Assembly: GCA_022600395.1 (NCBI GenBank)
Contig: JAHZKM010000042.1
Location: 1-31,715 of the forward strand
Origin: Pseudomonadota bacterium
Lineage (GTDB): Bacteria > Pseudomonadota > Gammaproteobacteria > PS1 > Pseudothioglobaceae
DNA: 31,715 nt
Direction of reading: 5' to 3'
Made by a program: the position numbers and the translations under genes. The notes beneath the pieces were generated by a model. The model did not search any database. It worked only from the letters and a program-made list of their open reading frames with translations, and was not told where the DNA came from. Each line of letters begins with the position of its first letter. Position 1 is the first letter of the stretch. This document shows positions 8,499-17,049 of this stretch, piece by piece.

Positions 8499-9235
8499 AC
8501 GATCAAGAACTACTTAGATATTCTCGCCAAATTATGCTACCACAAGTAGGTATTGAAGGCCAACAAAGCTTGTTAGAATCTACGATGTTATTAATTGGTG
8601 TTGGTGGTTTGGGCTCTCCTAGTGCCTTGTATTTAGCAGCAGCTGGCGTAGGACATCTTATTATTGCTGATTTTGATAAAGTTGAGCTATCAAATCTGCA
8701 GCGTCAAGTGATTCACCATACGCCTAATATTGGTCAATACAAAGTCGATTCTGCCCAGGAAAAGATGTTGGCCATTAATCCTGATATTAAAGTCACCACT
8801 CTCAAGGATCTTAGTGAGGAGAATCTTAATCATTGGGTGTCAAAGGCGAATGTTGTGCTCGACGGTACGGATAATTTTGCTACGCGCTTTAAGATTAATG
8901 CTGCTTGCACGCAAAAGCAAGTGCCACTTGTTTCTGCAGCGGTTATTCGTTTTGAGGGGCAATTATCAGTCTTTAAAGGTTATGAGGCGGATCAGCCTTG
9001 TTATCAGTGCTTGTATGGCAAAACAGGGGAAGAGGGTGAAAGCTGTGCAGAAAGCGGAATCCTTGCCCCGGTTGCAGGAATTATGGGTACGCTACAAGCA
9101 CTGCAAGCACTTAAAGTGGTGTTAAATTTGGGAGAACAGTTAACAGGAAAATTAATGATAATTGATGCGCTAAAGCTAGACTTTAGAACGGTAGGAGTTG
9201 CTAAAGACGCCGCTTGTCCAATTTGTAAGAACTGA
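8495..9235 (+). CDS. MoeB/ThiF/HesA-family E1-like adenylyltransferase
   Basis: A 246-aa enzyme of the family that adenylates the C-terminal Gly-Gly of a sulfur-carrier protein (MoaD or ThiS). It has the ATP-binding [19 protein letters not shown] (about 33-51), the ELSNLQRQV loop, the [13 protein letters not shown] segment, two zinc Cys pairs (CYQC and CPIC near the C-terminus) and a conserved Cys in [13 protein letters not shown]. MoeB (molybdopterin) and ThiF (thiamine) cannot be separated from sequence; no moaD or thiS is next to it. It overlaps msrA by 4 nt, so its expression is coupled to a repair enzyme. A weak AT-rich hairpin (9261-9279) plus T run may end transcription. Confidence 0.88.
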   Translation: MNDQELLRYSRQIMLPQVGIEGQQSLLESTMLLIGVGGLGSPSALYLAAAGVGHLIIADFDKVELSNLQRQVIHHTPNIGQYKVDSAQEKMLAINPDIKVTTLKDLSEENLNHWVSKANVVLDGTDNFATRFKINAACTQKQVPLVSAAVIRFEGQLSVFKGYEADQPCYQCLYGKTGEEGESCAESGILAPVAGIMGTLQALQALKVVLNLGEQLTGKLMIIDALKLDFRTVGVAKDAACPICKN

Positions 9236-9301
9236 ATTAAAAAACTAATTAAATGCGCTAAATTTAATAGCGTTAAATTGGATAATTTTTTTTATAAAAA
9301 A

Positions 9302-9330
9302 TAGATTATTGGTAGACATCGCGGTATAAT
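9302..9330 (+). promoter_or_regulatory. Putative promoter of the 60-aa gene
   Basis: A perfect TATAAT (9325-9330) lies 17 nt after a weak -35 TAGATT (9302-9307). A run of T then A (9286-9300) directly upstream resembles an UP element. The implied leader before the ATG at 9418 is about 80 nt. Confidence 0.5.
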
Positions 9331-9417
9331 TACTCAGATTATAAATTTTATTGATTAAAGTATTTTTTAGTTGTAGACCTTTACAGCGGATACTTTAAGT
9401 TTTTCTAGGAGTAGAAT

Positions 9418-9600
9418 ATGAGCGGACAAATGCAAAGACCTGCAGTTCCAACTGGTGTAACAGGTAAAAAAGGCTTCCAAGTTACAACAACCCAAAAGAC
9501 AGTAGACGGTAAAGTACCAGCAGGTTTTCACGTTGGGTATACAACTGAATGGGAATCTGTTCAAACTGAAGTGCCATACCAAACACCTAAGAAGCCATAA
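9418..9600 (+). CDS. Unrecognised 60-aa small protein, own promoter and terminator
   Basis: I do not recognise this family. The protein has no cysteine, no membrane segment and few large hydrophobic residues; Thr, Gly, Pro, Lys and Val dominate (MSGQMQRPAVPTGVTGKKGF at the start), with an aromatic patch FHVGYTTEWESV and a PYQTPKKP tail. It may be largely disordered or bind a partner. Evidence that it is real: AGGAG about 8 nt before the ATG, a consensus TATAAT upstream, and a 15-bp-stem terminator just after the stop. This monocistronic arrangement suggests high expression. An antisense frame over the same bases has no such signals. Confidence 0.75.
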   Translation: MSGQMQRPAVPTGVTGKKGFQVTTTQKTVDGKVPAGFHVGYTTEWESVQTEVPYQTPKKP

Positions 9601-9623
9601 TTTTTAATTAAATTATTGTTACA

Positions 9624-9661
9624 AAAAAGCCGCAAACTGAGCAATTAGTTTGCGGCTTTTT
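9624..9661 (+). terminator. Strong rho-independent terminator after the 60-aa gene
   Basis: A perfect 15-bp stem (left 9624-9638, right 9647-9661, GCCGCAAACT core) with an 8-nt loop and flanking A and T runs. The A/T symmetry means it could also work in reverse. Confidence 0.93.
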
Positions 9662-9927
9662 ACGTTTTAAGCATTCTTAAGAGTCATTCTTAAAATTTCT
9701 AAATTTTTAAAGATTTAAGATTAAACCATCTTATTTTTAGTTGTTTATGTCTTATAAATGCATTTTTAAGAGGATGTTTGCTCTGAACTTAATCTTTTTA
9801 AGTAGTTAATTTAGTTCATTTGCAATATTTGCTAAATTTTTAAAATTAGCTGTTAACTTATTATGGATATATTGAGTTAAAATTATCAACTTAAATCTAA
9901 GCAATATATTAATAAAAGGAGAGTGTT
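9662..9927 (+). other. AT-rich gap before glyA, no gene seen
   Basis: About 265 nt without an open frame of note. It is very AT-rich, with many TTTTTAA/TTAAAA runs and a repeated CATTCTTAA (near 9670 and 9684). It must hold the glyA promoter, but none of the -10-like sites (such as TAAAAT 9878-9883) has a convincing -35. I see no GC-rich conserved folding that would suggest a riboswitch. The glyA ribosome binding site AAAGGAGAG is at its end. Confidence 0.6.
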
Positions 9928-11181
9928 ATGTTTGATAGATCTCAAACTTTAGCCAAAGTAGATAATGAAATTTCAAATGCAATTATTGCAGAAGTGGCTC
10001 GTCAAGAGGCACATATCGAGCTGATTGCTAGTGAAAACTACACGTCGCCAGCTGTGATGGAGGCCCAAGGCTCTCAGCTTACTAATAAATATGCTGAAGG
10101 TTATCCTAAAAAACGATATTATGGCGGTTGTGAGCATGTTGACGTTGTTGAACAATTGGCAATTGATCGTGCTAAAGAATTATTCGGCGCAGATTATGTG
10201 AATGTTCAGCCACATTCTGGCTCTCAAGCAAATGCAGCAGTTTTTCAGGCTTTGTTAGTGCCAGGTGATACTATTTTAGGTATGAGTCTTGCACATGGTG
10301 GACATCTAACTCATGGTGCAGCACCTTCTTTTTCTGGCAAAAATTTTAACGCCATTCAATACGGTTTAGATGAAAGTACTGGTGAAATTGATTACGCTCA
10401 AGTAGAGGCACTAGCCAAAGATCATCAGCCAAAAATGATTATTGCAGGTTTTTCAGCGTATTCCCGCGTGGTCGATTGGCAGCGTTTTAGAGATATTGCT
10501 GATTCAATAGGTGCGTATTTATTGGTGGATATGGCGCATGTTGCTGGCCTTGTTGCTGCAGGTGAATATCCATCGCCAGTAGGTATTGCTGACGTAACAA
10601 CCACCACTACACATAAAACTTTACGTGGTCCTCGTGGCGGTCTAATTTTAGCCAAAGCCAATGAAGAGATTGAGAAAAAGCTGAATTCAGCGATTTTCCC
10701 AGGTATTCAGGGCGGCCCACTCATGCATATTATTGCTGCTAAAGCGGTGTGCTTTAAAGAGGCAATGAGCGATGAGTATAAGACTTATCAAAAGCAAGTT
10801 AAGGTCAATGCGCAAGTGATGGCTGATACCTTTATTAAACGTGGTTTTGACGTGGTTTCTGGCGGTACAGATGATCATTTATTTTTAGTGAGCTTCATTG
10901 ATCAAGGTTTAACTGGTAAGGCAGTTGACGCAGCACTTGGCAATGCCCATATTACGGTAAACATGAACGCTGTACCAAATGATCCACAATCACCATTTGT
11001 AACTAGTGGCATTCGCGTGGGTACGCCTGCGATAACTACTCGAGGATTTGGTGAAGCCGAATGTCGTGATTTGGCTAGCTGGATTTGTGATATTTGTGAT
11101 GATCTAGATAATCAAACTGTGATCGATGAAGTGAAAGCAAAAGTAGCTAAGGTTTGCGCTAAGCATCCGGTTTACAAATAG
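9928..11181 (+). CDS. glyA: Serine hydroxymethyltransferase
   Basis: A 417-aa PLP enzyme that converts serine and tetrahydrofolate to glycine and 5,10-methylene-THF, the main source of one-carbon units. The [20 protein letters not shown] start, the [16 protein letters not shown] substrate/PLP segment, the HGGHLTHG region, the [15 protein letters not shown] Asp/His segment and the [15 protein letters not shown] motif with the Schiff-base Lys (near residue 229) are all intact. Length equals that of E. coli GlyA. A good AAAGGAGAG precedes the ATG. nrdR follows after 18 nt, likely on the same transcript. Confidence 0.98.
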   Translation: MFDRSQTLAKVDNEISNAIIAEVARQEAHIELIASENYTSPAVMEAQGSQLTNKYAEGYPKKRYYGGCEHVDVVEQLAIDRAKELFGADYVNVQPHSGSQANAAVFQALLVPGDTILGMSLAHGGHLTHGAAPSFSGKNFNAIQYGLDESTGEIDYAQVEALAKDHQPKMIIAGFSAYSRVVDWQRFRDIADSIGAYLLVDMAHVAGLVAAGEYPSPVGIADVTTTTTHKTLRGPRGGLILAKANEEIEKKLNSAIFPGIQGGPLMHIIAAKAVCFKEAMSDEYKTYQKQVKVNAQVMADTFIKRGFDVVSGGTDDHLFLVSFIDQGLTGKAVDAALGNAHITVNMNAVPNDPQSPFVTSGIRVGTPAITTRGFGEAECRDLASWICDICDDLDNQTVIDEVKAKVAKVCAKHPVYK

Positions 11182-11199
11182 TTAGCGTTAAGAGGGAGA

Positions 11200-11652
11200 A
11201 TGCGCTGTCCATTTTGTCAGTCTGACGATACCAAAGTATTAGATACACGTTTAGTGGATGATGGCTCGCAAGTGCGCAGGCGTCGAGAGTGTACTTCCTG
11301 TGGTGAGCGATATTCTACTCGTGAAACGGTTGACCTAAATTTACCGCGCTTAATTAAAAGCGATGAATCTCGTGAATCATTTAGCGAAGAAAAACTTCGT
11401 TCTGGTCTGCTTAAAGCCTTGGAAAAACGTCCGGTTAAAACCTCGCAAATTGAAACCTCTATTGCTCGGATTTCACGCAAACTAATGACTCAAGCAGAGC
11501 GTGAAGTGTCTTCAGCCAAAATTGGCGAATGGGTAATGGAAGAACTTAAAGCGCTAGATGAGGTAGCCTACATTCGCTTTGCCTCAGTTTATCGTCAATT
11601 TCAAGATATCGAAGCTTTCAAAAATGAGATTGAAAAGCTCATGCATAAATAA
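11200..11652 (+). CDS. nrdR: Transcriptional repressor NrdR
   Basis: A 150-aa regulator that senses ATP/dATP and represses ribonucleotide reductase genes at NrdR boxes. The N-terminal zinc ribbon ([17 protein letters not shown], then [13 protein letters not shown]) is followed by the ATP-cone domain ([20 protein letters not shown] to about residue 140). All four zinc cysteines are present. The ATG follows GAGGGAG. It shares its last base with the radA start (TAATGG), so nrdR and radA are translationally coupled. No NrdR boxes were recognised in the window. Confidence 0.97.
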   Translation: MRCPFCQSDDTKVLDTRLVDDGSQVRRRRECTSCGERYSTRETVDLNLPRLIKSDESRESFSEEKLRSGLLKALEKRPVKTSQIETSIARISRKLMTQAEREVSSAKIGEWVMEELKALDEVAYIRFASVYRQFQDIEAFKNEIEKLMHK

Positions 11653-13013
11653 TGGCAAAAACCAAGGTTGAATTTGTTTGTCGTGAATGCGGCTCATCGC
11701 AGCCACAATGGGCAGGCCAGTGTCTCGATTGTAAAGCTTGGAATACATTGGAGGAGGTGGTTTTATCTCAAGCAACTTCCTCAAAGCCTGAAAGCCTTAA
11801 AGATCTTCCACCATCAAAAGTTCAAAATTTATCAGACATTAAATCCGAAAATAGAGCTAGGCTTTGTACTGGAATTAGCGAGCTGGATCGAACACTGGGT
11901 GGTGGGCTAGTAGATGGCTCCGTGGTGCTTATTGGTGGAGATCCAGGTATTGGTAAATCAACCCTTATATTGCAAGCGATGGCAGCTATTAATAAAACAG
12001 ATACCACCTTGTATGTTAGCGGTGAGGAGTCAGCTCAGCAGATAAGTGATCGTGCAATTCGCTTAAATATTCATGAAGATATTCTTTTACTGAGCGAAAC
12101 ACTTCTAGAAAAAATTATTAAGCTGGCCAAAGAGGTTCGGCCAAAAGTTATCGTAATTGACTCCATTCAGACTATGGTTACCGATGGCTCAACTTCGGCT
12201 CCAGGATCAGTCACTCAAGTGCGTGATTGCGCTGCACAACTGACTCAGTTTGCCAAGCAAACCAATACTATTTTGCTAATGATTGGCCATGTTACTAAGG
12301 GTGGTGCTTTAGCTGGTCCAAGAATTTTAGAGCATATGGTTGACGCTGTACTTTATTTTGAGGGTGATGCGGGCGGGCGTTATCGTATTATTCGCGCTGT
12401 CAAAAATCGCTTCGGCGCTGTTAATGAAATTAGTGTCTTTGCCATGGGTGAAACAGGCTTGCAGCAAGTAGAAAATCCTTCGGCTATTTTCTTATCTAAC
12501 CAAGCTAAGCCATCTCCAGGCTCAATGGTGATGGTTACGCGTGAGGCTACGCGTCCATTAATGATCGAAGTGCAAGCTTTAGTTGATCAAGCAGGTAGTA
12601 ACCCAAAGCGAGTGAGTGTTGGTTTAGAGCAAAATCGACTAGCATTGCAATTAGCTGTGTTGCATAAACATGGCGGTATTGCTACGCACGATCAAGATGT
12701 TTTTGTTAATGTAGTCGGTGGTATTAAGGTGAGTGAAACTGCTTCTGATTTGGTGGTAATGCTGGCTATTATGTCTTCGCTTAGAGATAAAGTAATTCCA
12801 AATGATTGGATCGCTTTTGGTGAAGTGGGCTTAACAGGTGAGGTGCGCCCAGTTTATAATGCCCTTGAGCGTTTACAAGAAGCGCAAAAACACGGCTTTA
12901 AGGTAGCTATTATACCAAAGGGTAATTTACCTAAAAAAGCCTCTAATGGCTTGAAAATTGTCCCTGTAGAATATCTATATCAAGCTTTGCAATACATGAG
13001 CGAAAATACATAA
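11652..13013 (+). CDS. radA: DNA repair protein RadA/Sms
   Basis: A 453-aa RecA-like helicase that helps process recombination intermediates. Domains: N-terminal zinc finger (CRECGSSQPQWAGQCLDCKAW, residues about 10-30), RecA-type ATPase with Walker A GGDPGIGKST near residue 95, the RadA-specific KNRFG motif in IIRAVKNRFGAVNE, and the C-terminal Lon-like domain (VNVVGGIKVSETASDL, AFGEVGLTGEVRPV). All motifs are intact. It overlaps nrdR by one base. It converges on the permease gene 21 nt away with no clear terminator between. Confidence 0.97.
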   Translation: MAKTKVEFVCRECGSSQPQWAGQCLDCKAWNTLEEVVLSQATSSKPESLKDLPPSKVQNLSDIKSENRARLCTGISELDRTLGGGLVDGSVVLIGGDPGIGKSTLILQAMAAINKTDTTLYVSGEESAQQISDRAIRLNIHEDILLLSETLLEKIIKLAKEVRPKVIVIDSIQTMVTDGSTSAPGSVTQVRDCAAQLTQFAKQTNTILLMIGHVTKGGALAGPRILEHMVDAVLYFEGDAGGRYRIIRAVKNRFGAVNEISVFAMGETGLQQVENPSAIFLSNQAKPSPGSMVMVTREATRPLMIEVQALVDQAGSNPKRVSVGLEQNRLALQLAVLHKHGGIATHDQDVFVNVVGGIKVSETASDLVVMLAIMSSLRDKVIPNDWIAFGEVGLTGEVRPVYNALERLQEAQKHGFKVAIIPKGNLPKKASNGLKIVPVEYLYQALQYMSENT

Positions 13014-13034
13014 TTTTTTAAGAGTCTTTCCAAG

Positions 13035-15599
13035 TCAAGATTGTTCATCACGTAAATTTTGTAAAGGTTTAATTTTAGACACGTAGCTACCAACTAGCCA
13101 AGCCATAAGCATAATCAGAAGAGTAGCTAGCAATAAAACAATTATAAGTGCATTGAAATGAACATCAAAAATTCGTTCAAATGTTAAGTATGAAAATGCA
13201 AATGAAACTGCGATACTTAATATTACACCAATAAACACTGCAATAATTGCAGGTAAAGAAAACTCAATTAACATAAGTTTTTGTAAAGATAACGAAGACA
13301 TTCCGAGGGTTTTCAGTAGCGATAATTCTGTTTTTTTCTCATAAGCACGCATAATAGAAATTGAAAAAACAACCATCATTCCAGACAGGAAAGTGATAGT
13401 TGCTAAAAATAAAATTAACTCTAAAGCTTTTGCGCCAATATTTAAAGTAGAGTCAATTAGTTTTTGAATATCAATAGCCGAAATATTTGGATACGCCTCT
13501 ATTAATGCTTTTCTAAACTGAAACTTATTTTCACCTTCAATATCAGGGATATTGGCAATATAAGTTTTCGGTGCTAATATCAATGCTTGAGTTTGAAATA
13601 AAACAAAAAAATTAGGCTGAAAACTATTCCATTTAACGCTGCGTAAGTTTTGGATAATGCCTTCAATAGGAACGCCCTGAATATCAAAAACTAACAGATC
13701 ACCAATTTTTAGATTATTGCGTTTAGCAAATTTTTCTTCAATTGAAACTTGAGCGGTGCCTTCAAGAGAGTATTTATCAAAAGAATTGCCTGTAACAATT
13801 TTTTCTGATGGTAGTAGTTTTTGACGATAGCTAAGATTAAATGCTCGAAGAAGTCCTAGTTTTTTTTGGTCAGGGTTATCATACCGTCGCCCAACAGGAA
13901 CATTGTTGACGTGCGTTAATCGGCCACGAACTAATGGCGAAATATAATCTAATCTTAATCCAGATTTAATAATTAGCTTTTCCAGGCCTTCAAGTTGCTC
14001 TTCTTGAATATCGATGAGAAAATAATTAGGCAATAATGAGCCTTTTGGTTGCTTGATTTCATCGCTGATACCCATAGAAATTTGTGGGATTATTGCTATT
14101 AGAAATACACCTAAAGCTATTGATGTAGCGCCTGAAATGGTGGCATTTCTATGTCGTGCAATTTGTCGTAATGCCATTTTATAAAGACCTTTGTGTCTTT
14201 TGCTAAGCCACAAAGAAAAATCACAAATAAGCGATACGCAGCCAATTAAAAGTAATAAAACAAAGCAAAATACTAGTATGAAAAAACTTCCTTGTATCCA
14301 ATTTGTTAAGTATGTTGCTACTAACCAGAAAAAAATTAACCCAGGCAGGTAAAAAAACCACTGTTTTTTATTTTGACTAACTACCGGAACACCTTCGCTT
14401 TTAAGTAGAACAATGGGCTTAATATTTCTAACTTGTAGCAAGGTAGGTAAAGAAAATAATAAGGCTGAAAAAATAGCGATTAAAAGACCAGCGAATGCAG
14501 TTGTAAAATTGAATAAGACAAATTCAAAATCTCCAATATAATCCGAAAAGTAAATACTAAAGATATAGCTTAACAATCCACCAAAGAGTATAGCCAAAAT
14601 GCCGGCAAATGATGCTAGTAACAATAACTGTATTAGTATAATAACGTTAGATTGTTTGTTAGACAATCCTAAACAAGCTGCAATGGCTGAACTTTTAAGG
14701 CGTTTTAAAGCATAATTTCTAAATAAAAAAGCTGTACCGATGCCAGATAAAAATAAAGCTATCAAGGATACTATATTTAAAAAACCAGTAATATATTCTA
14801 ATAATACATCTAGTCGCTCGCTAGCATCTTTTAAGCTACGTACACGTAAGTCGCCAGCATTTGGATAATGCTGATAGATTAATGAAATCAGACCTTGTTT
14901 TAAGTTGTCGATCGACTGAATGTTTGGCAGCTTAATATTAATACTAGAAGATGCTCGACTTCCTAACAATAACAAACCAGTATCTTTAATATATTGGCGA
15001 TGAATATATACAGTTGGAACAAAAGCACTAAATGCACTCCCCATTTGAGGCAAGCGATTAATTGTTTGATTGATTGTGAATGAAGTATTTCCAATTTTAA
15101 CTTTATTGCCAACCTTAACTTGTAATAATCGCATACTCTCTTTATCAAGCCAAATACCTTTCTGTTCTAGCAAACTCTCACTAATAGACACACTATTAAC
15201 TTTACCATTTTGAATGGAAAAATCACTATATAGATTAAAATTTGCATCAACGCCTCGAACATTAAATAGTGCTGTTTGTTCAATACTATTAACCATAGAG
15301 AAAAGGCTAACGGTTTCTGTAATTTCAAAATTTGAGTTATTTTTAACTAAAAATTCTTTTACTTTTTTAGAAAGATCTTGTGGCAAGGGTTGGCGGCTAG
15401 AAATTTGCAAGTCACCATTAAGAATTTTTTTTAAATTGTGATTAAAGTATTTATCAACACCTACACTAATATTTCCAATAAAAACAAAGCCAACTAGTCC
15501 AAGCCAAAGGTTAATAGCGAAAAAAATCGAAAAAAATCGATTGTTAAATAATTCTTTAAGAGCATAGCGACTTAAAAAAGAAAAACGGCTAAATGTCAT
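13035..15599 (-). CDS. ABC transporter permease, FtsX-like (YbbP family)
   Basis: An 854-aa inner-membrane permease resembling E. coli YbbP, which pairs with the ATPase YbbA next to tesA. One N-terminal membrane segment (about 22-42) is followed by a large periplasmic domain, FtsX-type membrane segments (about 265-400), two central segments (about 420-460), another near 500, a second periplasmic domain, and a C-terminal FtsX domain (about 725-845) with KKTELSLLKTLGMSS. Such systems are mechanotransmission or lipid/lipoprotein-release machines rather than simple importers; the substrate is unknown. It starts inside the ATPase gene (11-nt overlap). AT-rich codon use is like the rest of the window. 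Confidence 0.87.
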   Translation of the reverse strand: MTFSRFSFLSRYALKELFNNRFFSIFFAINLWLGLVGFVFIGNISVGVDKYFNHNLKKILNGDLQISSRQPLPQDLSKKVKEFLVKNNSNFEITETVSLFSMVNSIEQTALFNVRGVDANFNLYSDFSIQNGKVNSVSISESLLEQKGIWLDKESMRLLQVKVGNKVKIGNTSFTINQTINRLPQMGSAFSAFVPTVYIHRQYIKDTGLLLLGSRASSSINIKLPNIQSIDNLKQGLISLIYQHYPNAGDLRVRSLKDASERLDVLLEYITGFLNIVSLIALFLSGIGTAFLFRNYALKRLKSSAIAACLGLSNKQSNVIILIQLLLLASFAGILAILFGGLLSYIFSIYFSDYIGDFEFVLFNFTTAFAGLLIAIFSALLFSLPTLLQVRNIKPIVLLKSEGVPVVSQNKKQWFFYLPGLIFFWLVATYLTNWIQGSFFILVFCFVLLLLIGCVSLICDFSLWLSKRHKGLYKMALRQIARHRNATISGATSIALGVFLIAIIPQISMGISDEIKQPKGSLLPNYFLIDIQEEQLEGLEKLIIKSGLRLDYISPLVRGRLTHVNNVPVGRRYDNPDQKKLGLLRAFNLSYRQKLLPSEKIVTGNSFDKYSLEGTAQVSIEEKFAKRNNLKIGDLLVFDIQGVPIEGIIQNLRSVKWNSFQPNFFVLFQTQALILAPKTYIANIPDIEGENKFQFRKALIEAYPNISAIDIQKLIDSTLNIGAKALELILFLATITFLSGMMVVFSISIMRAYEKKTELSLLKTLGMSSLSLQKLMLIEFSLPAIIAVFIGVILSIAVSFAFSYLTFERIFDVHFNALIIVLLLATLLIMLMAWLVGSYVSKIKPLQNLRDEQS

Positions 15600-16254
15600 C
15601 TAATTGACCATTTATTAGCTTTAATTCTCGATCACAACGATTTGCCAATGCTAAGTCATGTGTTACAAGAAGCAAGGTTAGGTTTTTTGATTGCACTAAA
15701 TCAAACAGAAGATTTGTAATAATTTGTCCTGTTTCTAGATCTAGATTGCCAGTAGGCTCATCTGCAAAAATAACTTTAGGCTCGTTGATTAAGGCTCTAG
15801 CAATAGCTACTCGTTGCTTTTCTCCACCGCTCAATTTATTAGGTAAAGCATCTTGTCGGCTAGATAAACCTACTAGCTCTAAGAGCTCTTTAGCTTTATC
15901 ATTGGCATTATTTTTTGCAACAATATCAAGTGGTAAGGCAACATTTTCTAAAACATTTAAGTGAGGCAGTAAGTAAAAACTTTGAAAAATAAATCCAAGT
16001 TTTTGAGAGCGAAATTTTGTCAATTGATTTTCACTCATACAAGTTATTTCTTCTGTATCAATAACAATATTTCCTGAGGTAACGTTATCAATTCCTGCTA
16101 ATAAAGATAATAGTGTTGTTTTTCCACTTCCTGAAGTTCCTGTAATAGCAGCTGATTGTCCTTTCTTAATAGTGAAGTTAATATTTCGTAATACTGGCAA
16201 GTCATCACCTGATGGTAACTGATAAGTTTTGAATAAATGTTGAACAGAAATCAT
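15589..16254 (-). CDS. ABC transporter ATP-binding protein (YbbA/LolD type)
   Basis: A 221-aa ATPase that powers the adjacent FtsX-like permease. Walker A is GTSGSGKTT, the Q-loop is in FIFQSFYLLPHLNVLENV, the signature is LSGGEKQRVAIARAL, Walker B with D-loop is VIFADEPTGNLD and the H-loop is in VTHDLALANRCD. All are intact. Its similarity is to the MacB/LolD/YbbA group; the tesA neighbour favours YbbA. The ATG directly follows the tesA stop (TAAATG), and its end overlaps the permease, so all three are translated as one unit. Confidence 0.92.
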   Translation of the reverse strand: MISVQHLFKTYQLPSGDDLPVLRNINFTIKKGQSAAITGTSGSGKTTLLSLLAGIDNVTSGNIVIDTEEITCMSENQLTKFRSQKLGFIFQSFYLLPHLNVLENVALPLDIVAKNNANDKAKELLELVGLSSRQDALPNKLSGGEKQRVAIARALINEPKVIFADEPTGNLDLETGQIITNLLFDLVQSKNLTLLLVTHDLALANRCDRELKLINGQLDDI

Positions 16255-16875
16255 TTAATTTTGCAATTGAACCTTAAGATAAGGGTAAATATTTTCTGCC
16301 ATAATAATATGCCCTTTTGCATTCGGATGAATTCCATCTGCTAAGTTTAAATTGGCCTTACCCGCAATATTTTTTAGCAAAAAGGGGACTAGGGAAGTCT
16401 CAGTTAAATCTGCAATTATTTGATAGCTGTCAAAAAAGTCTTTAGAATACTGCAAACCATAATTTGGCGGTATGCGCATACCTAGTAATAACACCTCTAA
16501 TCCTTGAGACTTTGCTAGAAGAATCGCTCTCTTTAGATTTTCACGTAAAGCTTCGATAGGCTGTCCACGCAAGCCATCATTTGCTCCTAAGGCTAAAACC
16601 AAATGAGTAGGTTTTGTTTGTAATAGCCACTTCAGTCTAGAAACAGCACTAGCTGAAGTGGAGCCACTGACACCTGAATTAATAACTTTAATTGAAAAGC
16701 CGTTTTCTTGTAATTTTTTTTGCAATAATTGTGGATATGACTGGCTAGGATTGATTCCAAATCCTTCAGTCAAAGAATCACCTAAAAACAATACTCGATT
16801 TTTTACTTCAGCACTTACATGGACAGGTAAGTAAGATAATAGTAATAGTAAGAACAGACGCATAAATGTAATCAT
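16255..16875 (-). CDS. tesA: GDSL-type lysophospholipase/thioesterase TesA
   Basis: A 206-aa periplasmic SGNH hydrolase acting on acyl-CoA, lysophospholipids and arylesters. A signal peptide (MITFMRLFLLLLLSYLPVHV, cleavage probably after VSA at 22) leads to block I FLGDSLTEG with nucleophile Ser34, block II SGVSGSTSA with Gly, block III LGANDGLRG with Asn, and block V DGIHPNAKGH with Asp180 and His183. An alternative start is Met5 (16863). In E. coli tesA is divergent from ybbA-ybbP; here all three lie on one strand with no gaps, which suggests a shared envelope-lipid task. Confidence 0.92.
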   Translation of the reverse strand: MITFMRLFLLLLLSYLPVHVSAEVKNRVLFLGDSLTEGFGINPSQSYPQLLQKKLQENGFSIKVINSGVSGSTSASAVSRLKWLLQTKPTHLVLALGANDGLRGQPIEALRENLKRAILLAKSQGLEVLLLGMRIPPNYGLQYSKDFFDSYQIIADLTETSLVPFLLKNIAGKANLNLADGIHPNAKGHIIMAENIYPYLKVQLQN

Positions 16876-17049
16876 AATTTTAATTTTATTATGTTTTTAT
16901 GCTCTAAATGGCTTAAAGTTTGAAAGTGTTTTCATCTATAAAATATTACCTATAAAACACTTCATTTAATTGTAAGCATTTGATATTTATAGCTAACTTG
17001 ATACGTAATATAATGATTAAAAAATTGTTTTTTATTAAAGAGGATAGCA
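16876..17049. promoter_or_regulatory. Divergent promoter region of tesA operon and msrAB fusion
   Basis: This 174-nt gap holds the promoters of two divergent transcripts. On the plus strand TATAAT (17009-17014) follows TTTATA (16986-16991) at 17 nt. An inverted repeat AAGTGTTTT (16924-16932)/AAAACACTT (16954-16962), 21 nt apart, flanks a direct repeat CTATAAAA and could be an operator or just AT-rich chance. Confidence 0.4.

Noticed and set aside
9261..9293. Terminator after the E1-like gene (AATTTAA/TTAAATT plus T run)
   Set aside because: The stem is all A/T and the T run is 7 nt from it; too weak to list as a terminator, and the region may instead be promoter-proximal DNA.
9367..9582. 71-aa antisense open frame over the 60-aa gene
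   Set aside because: It has no ribosome binding site or promoter and runs opposite to a gene with good TATAAT, AGGAG and terminator signals.
11315..11325. Possible parS half-site (CGTGAAAC)
   Set aside because: Only one half matches, it lies within nrdR coding sequence, and no full 16-bp palindrome is present.
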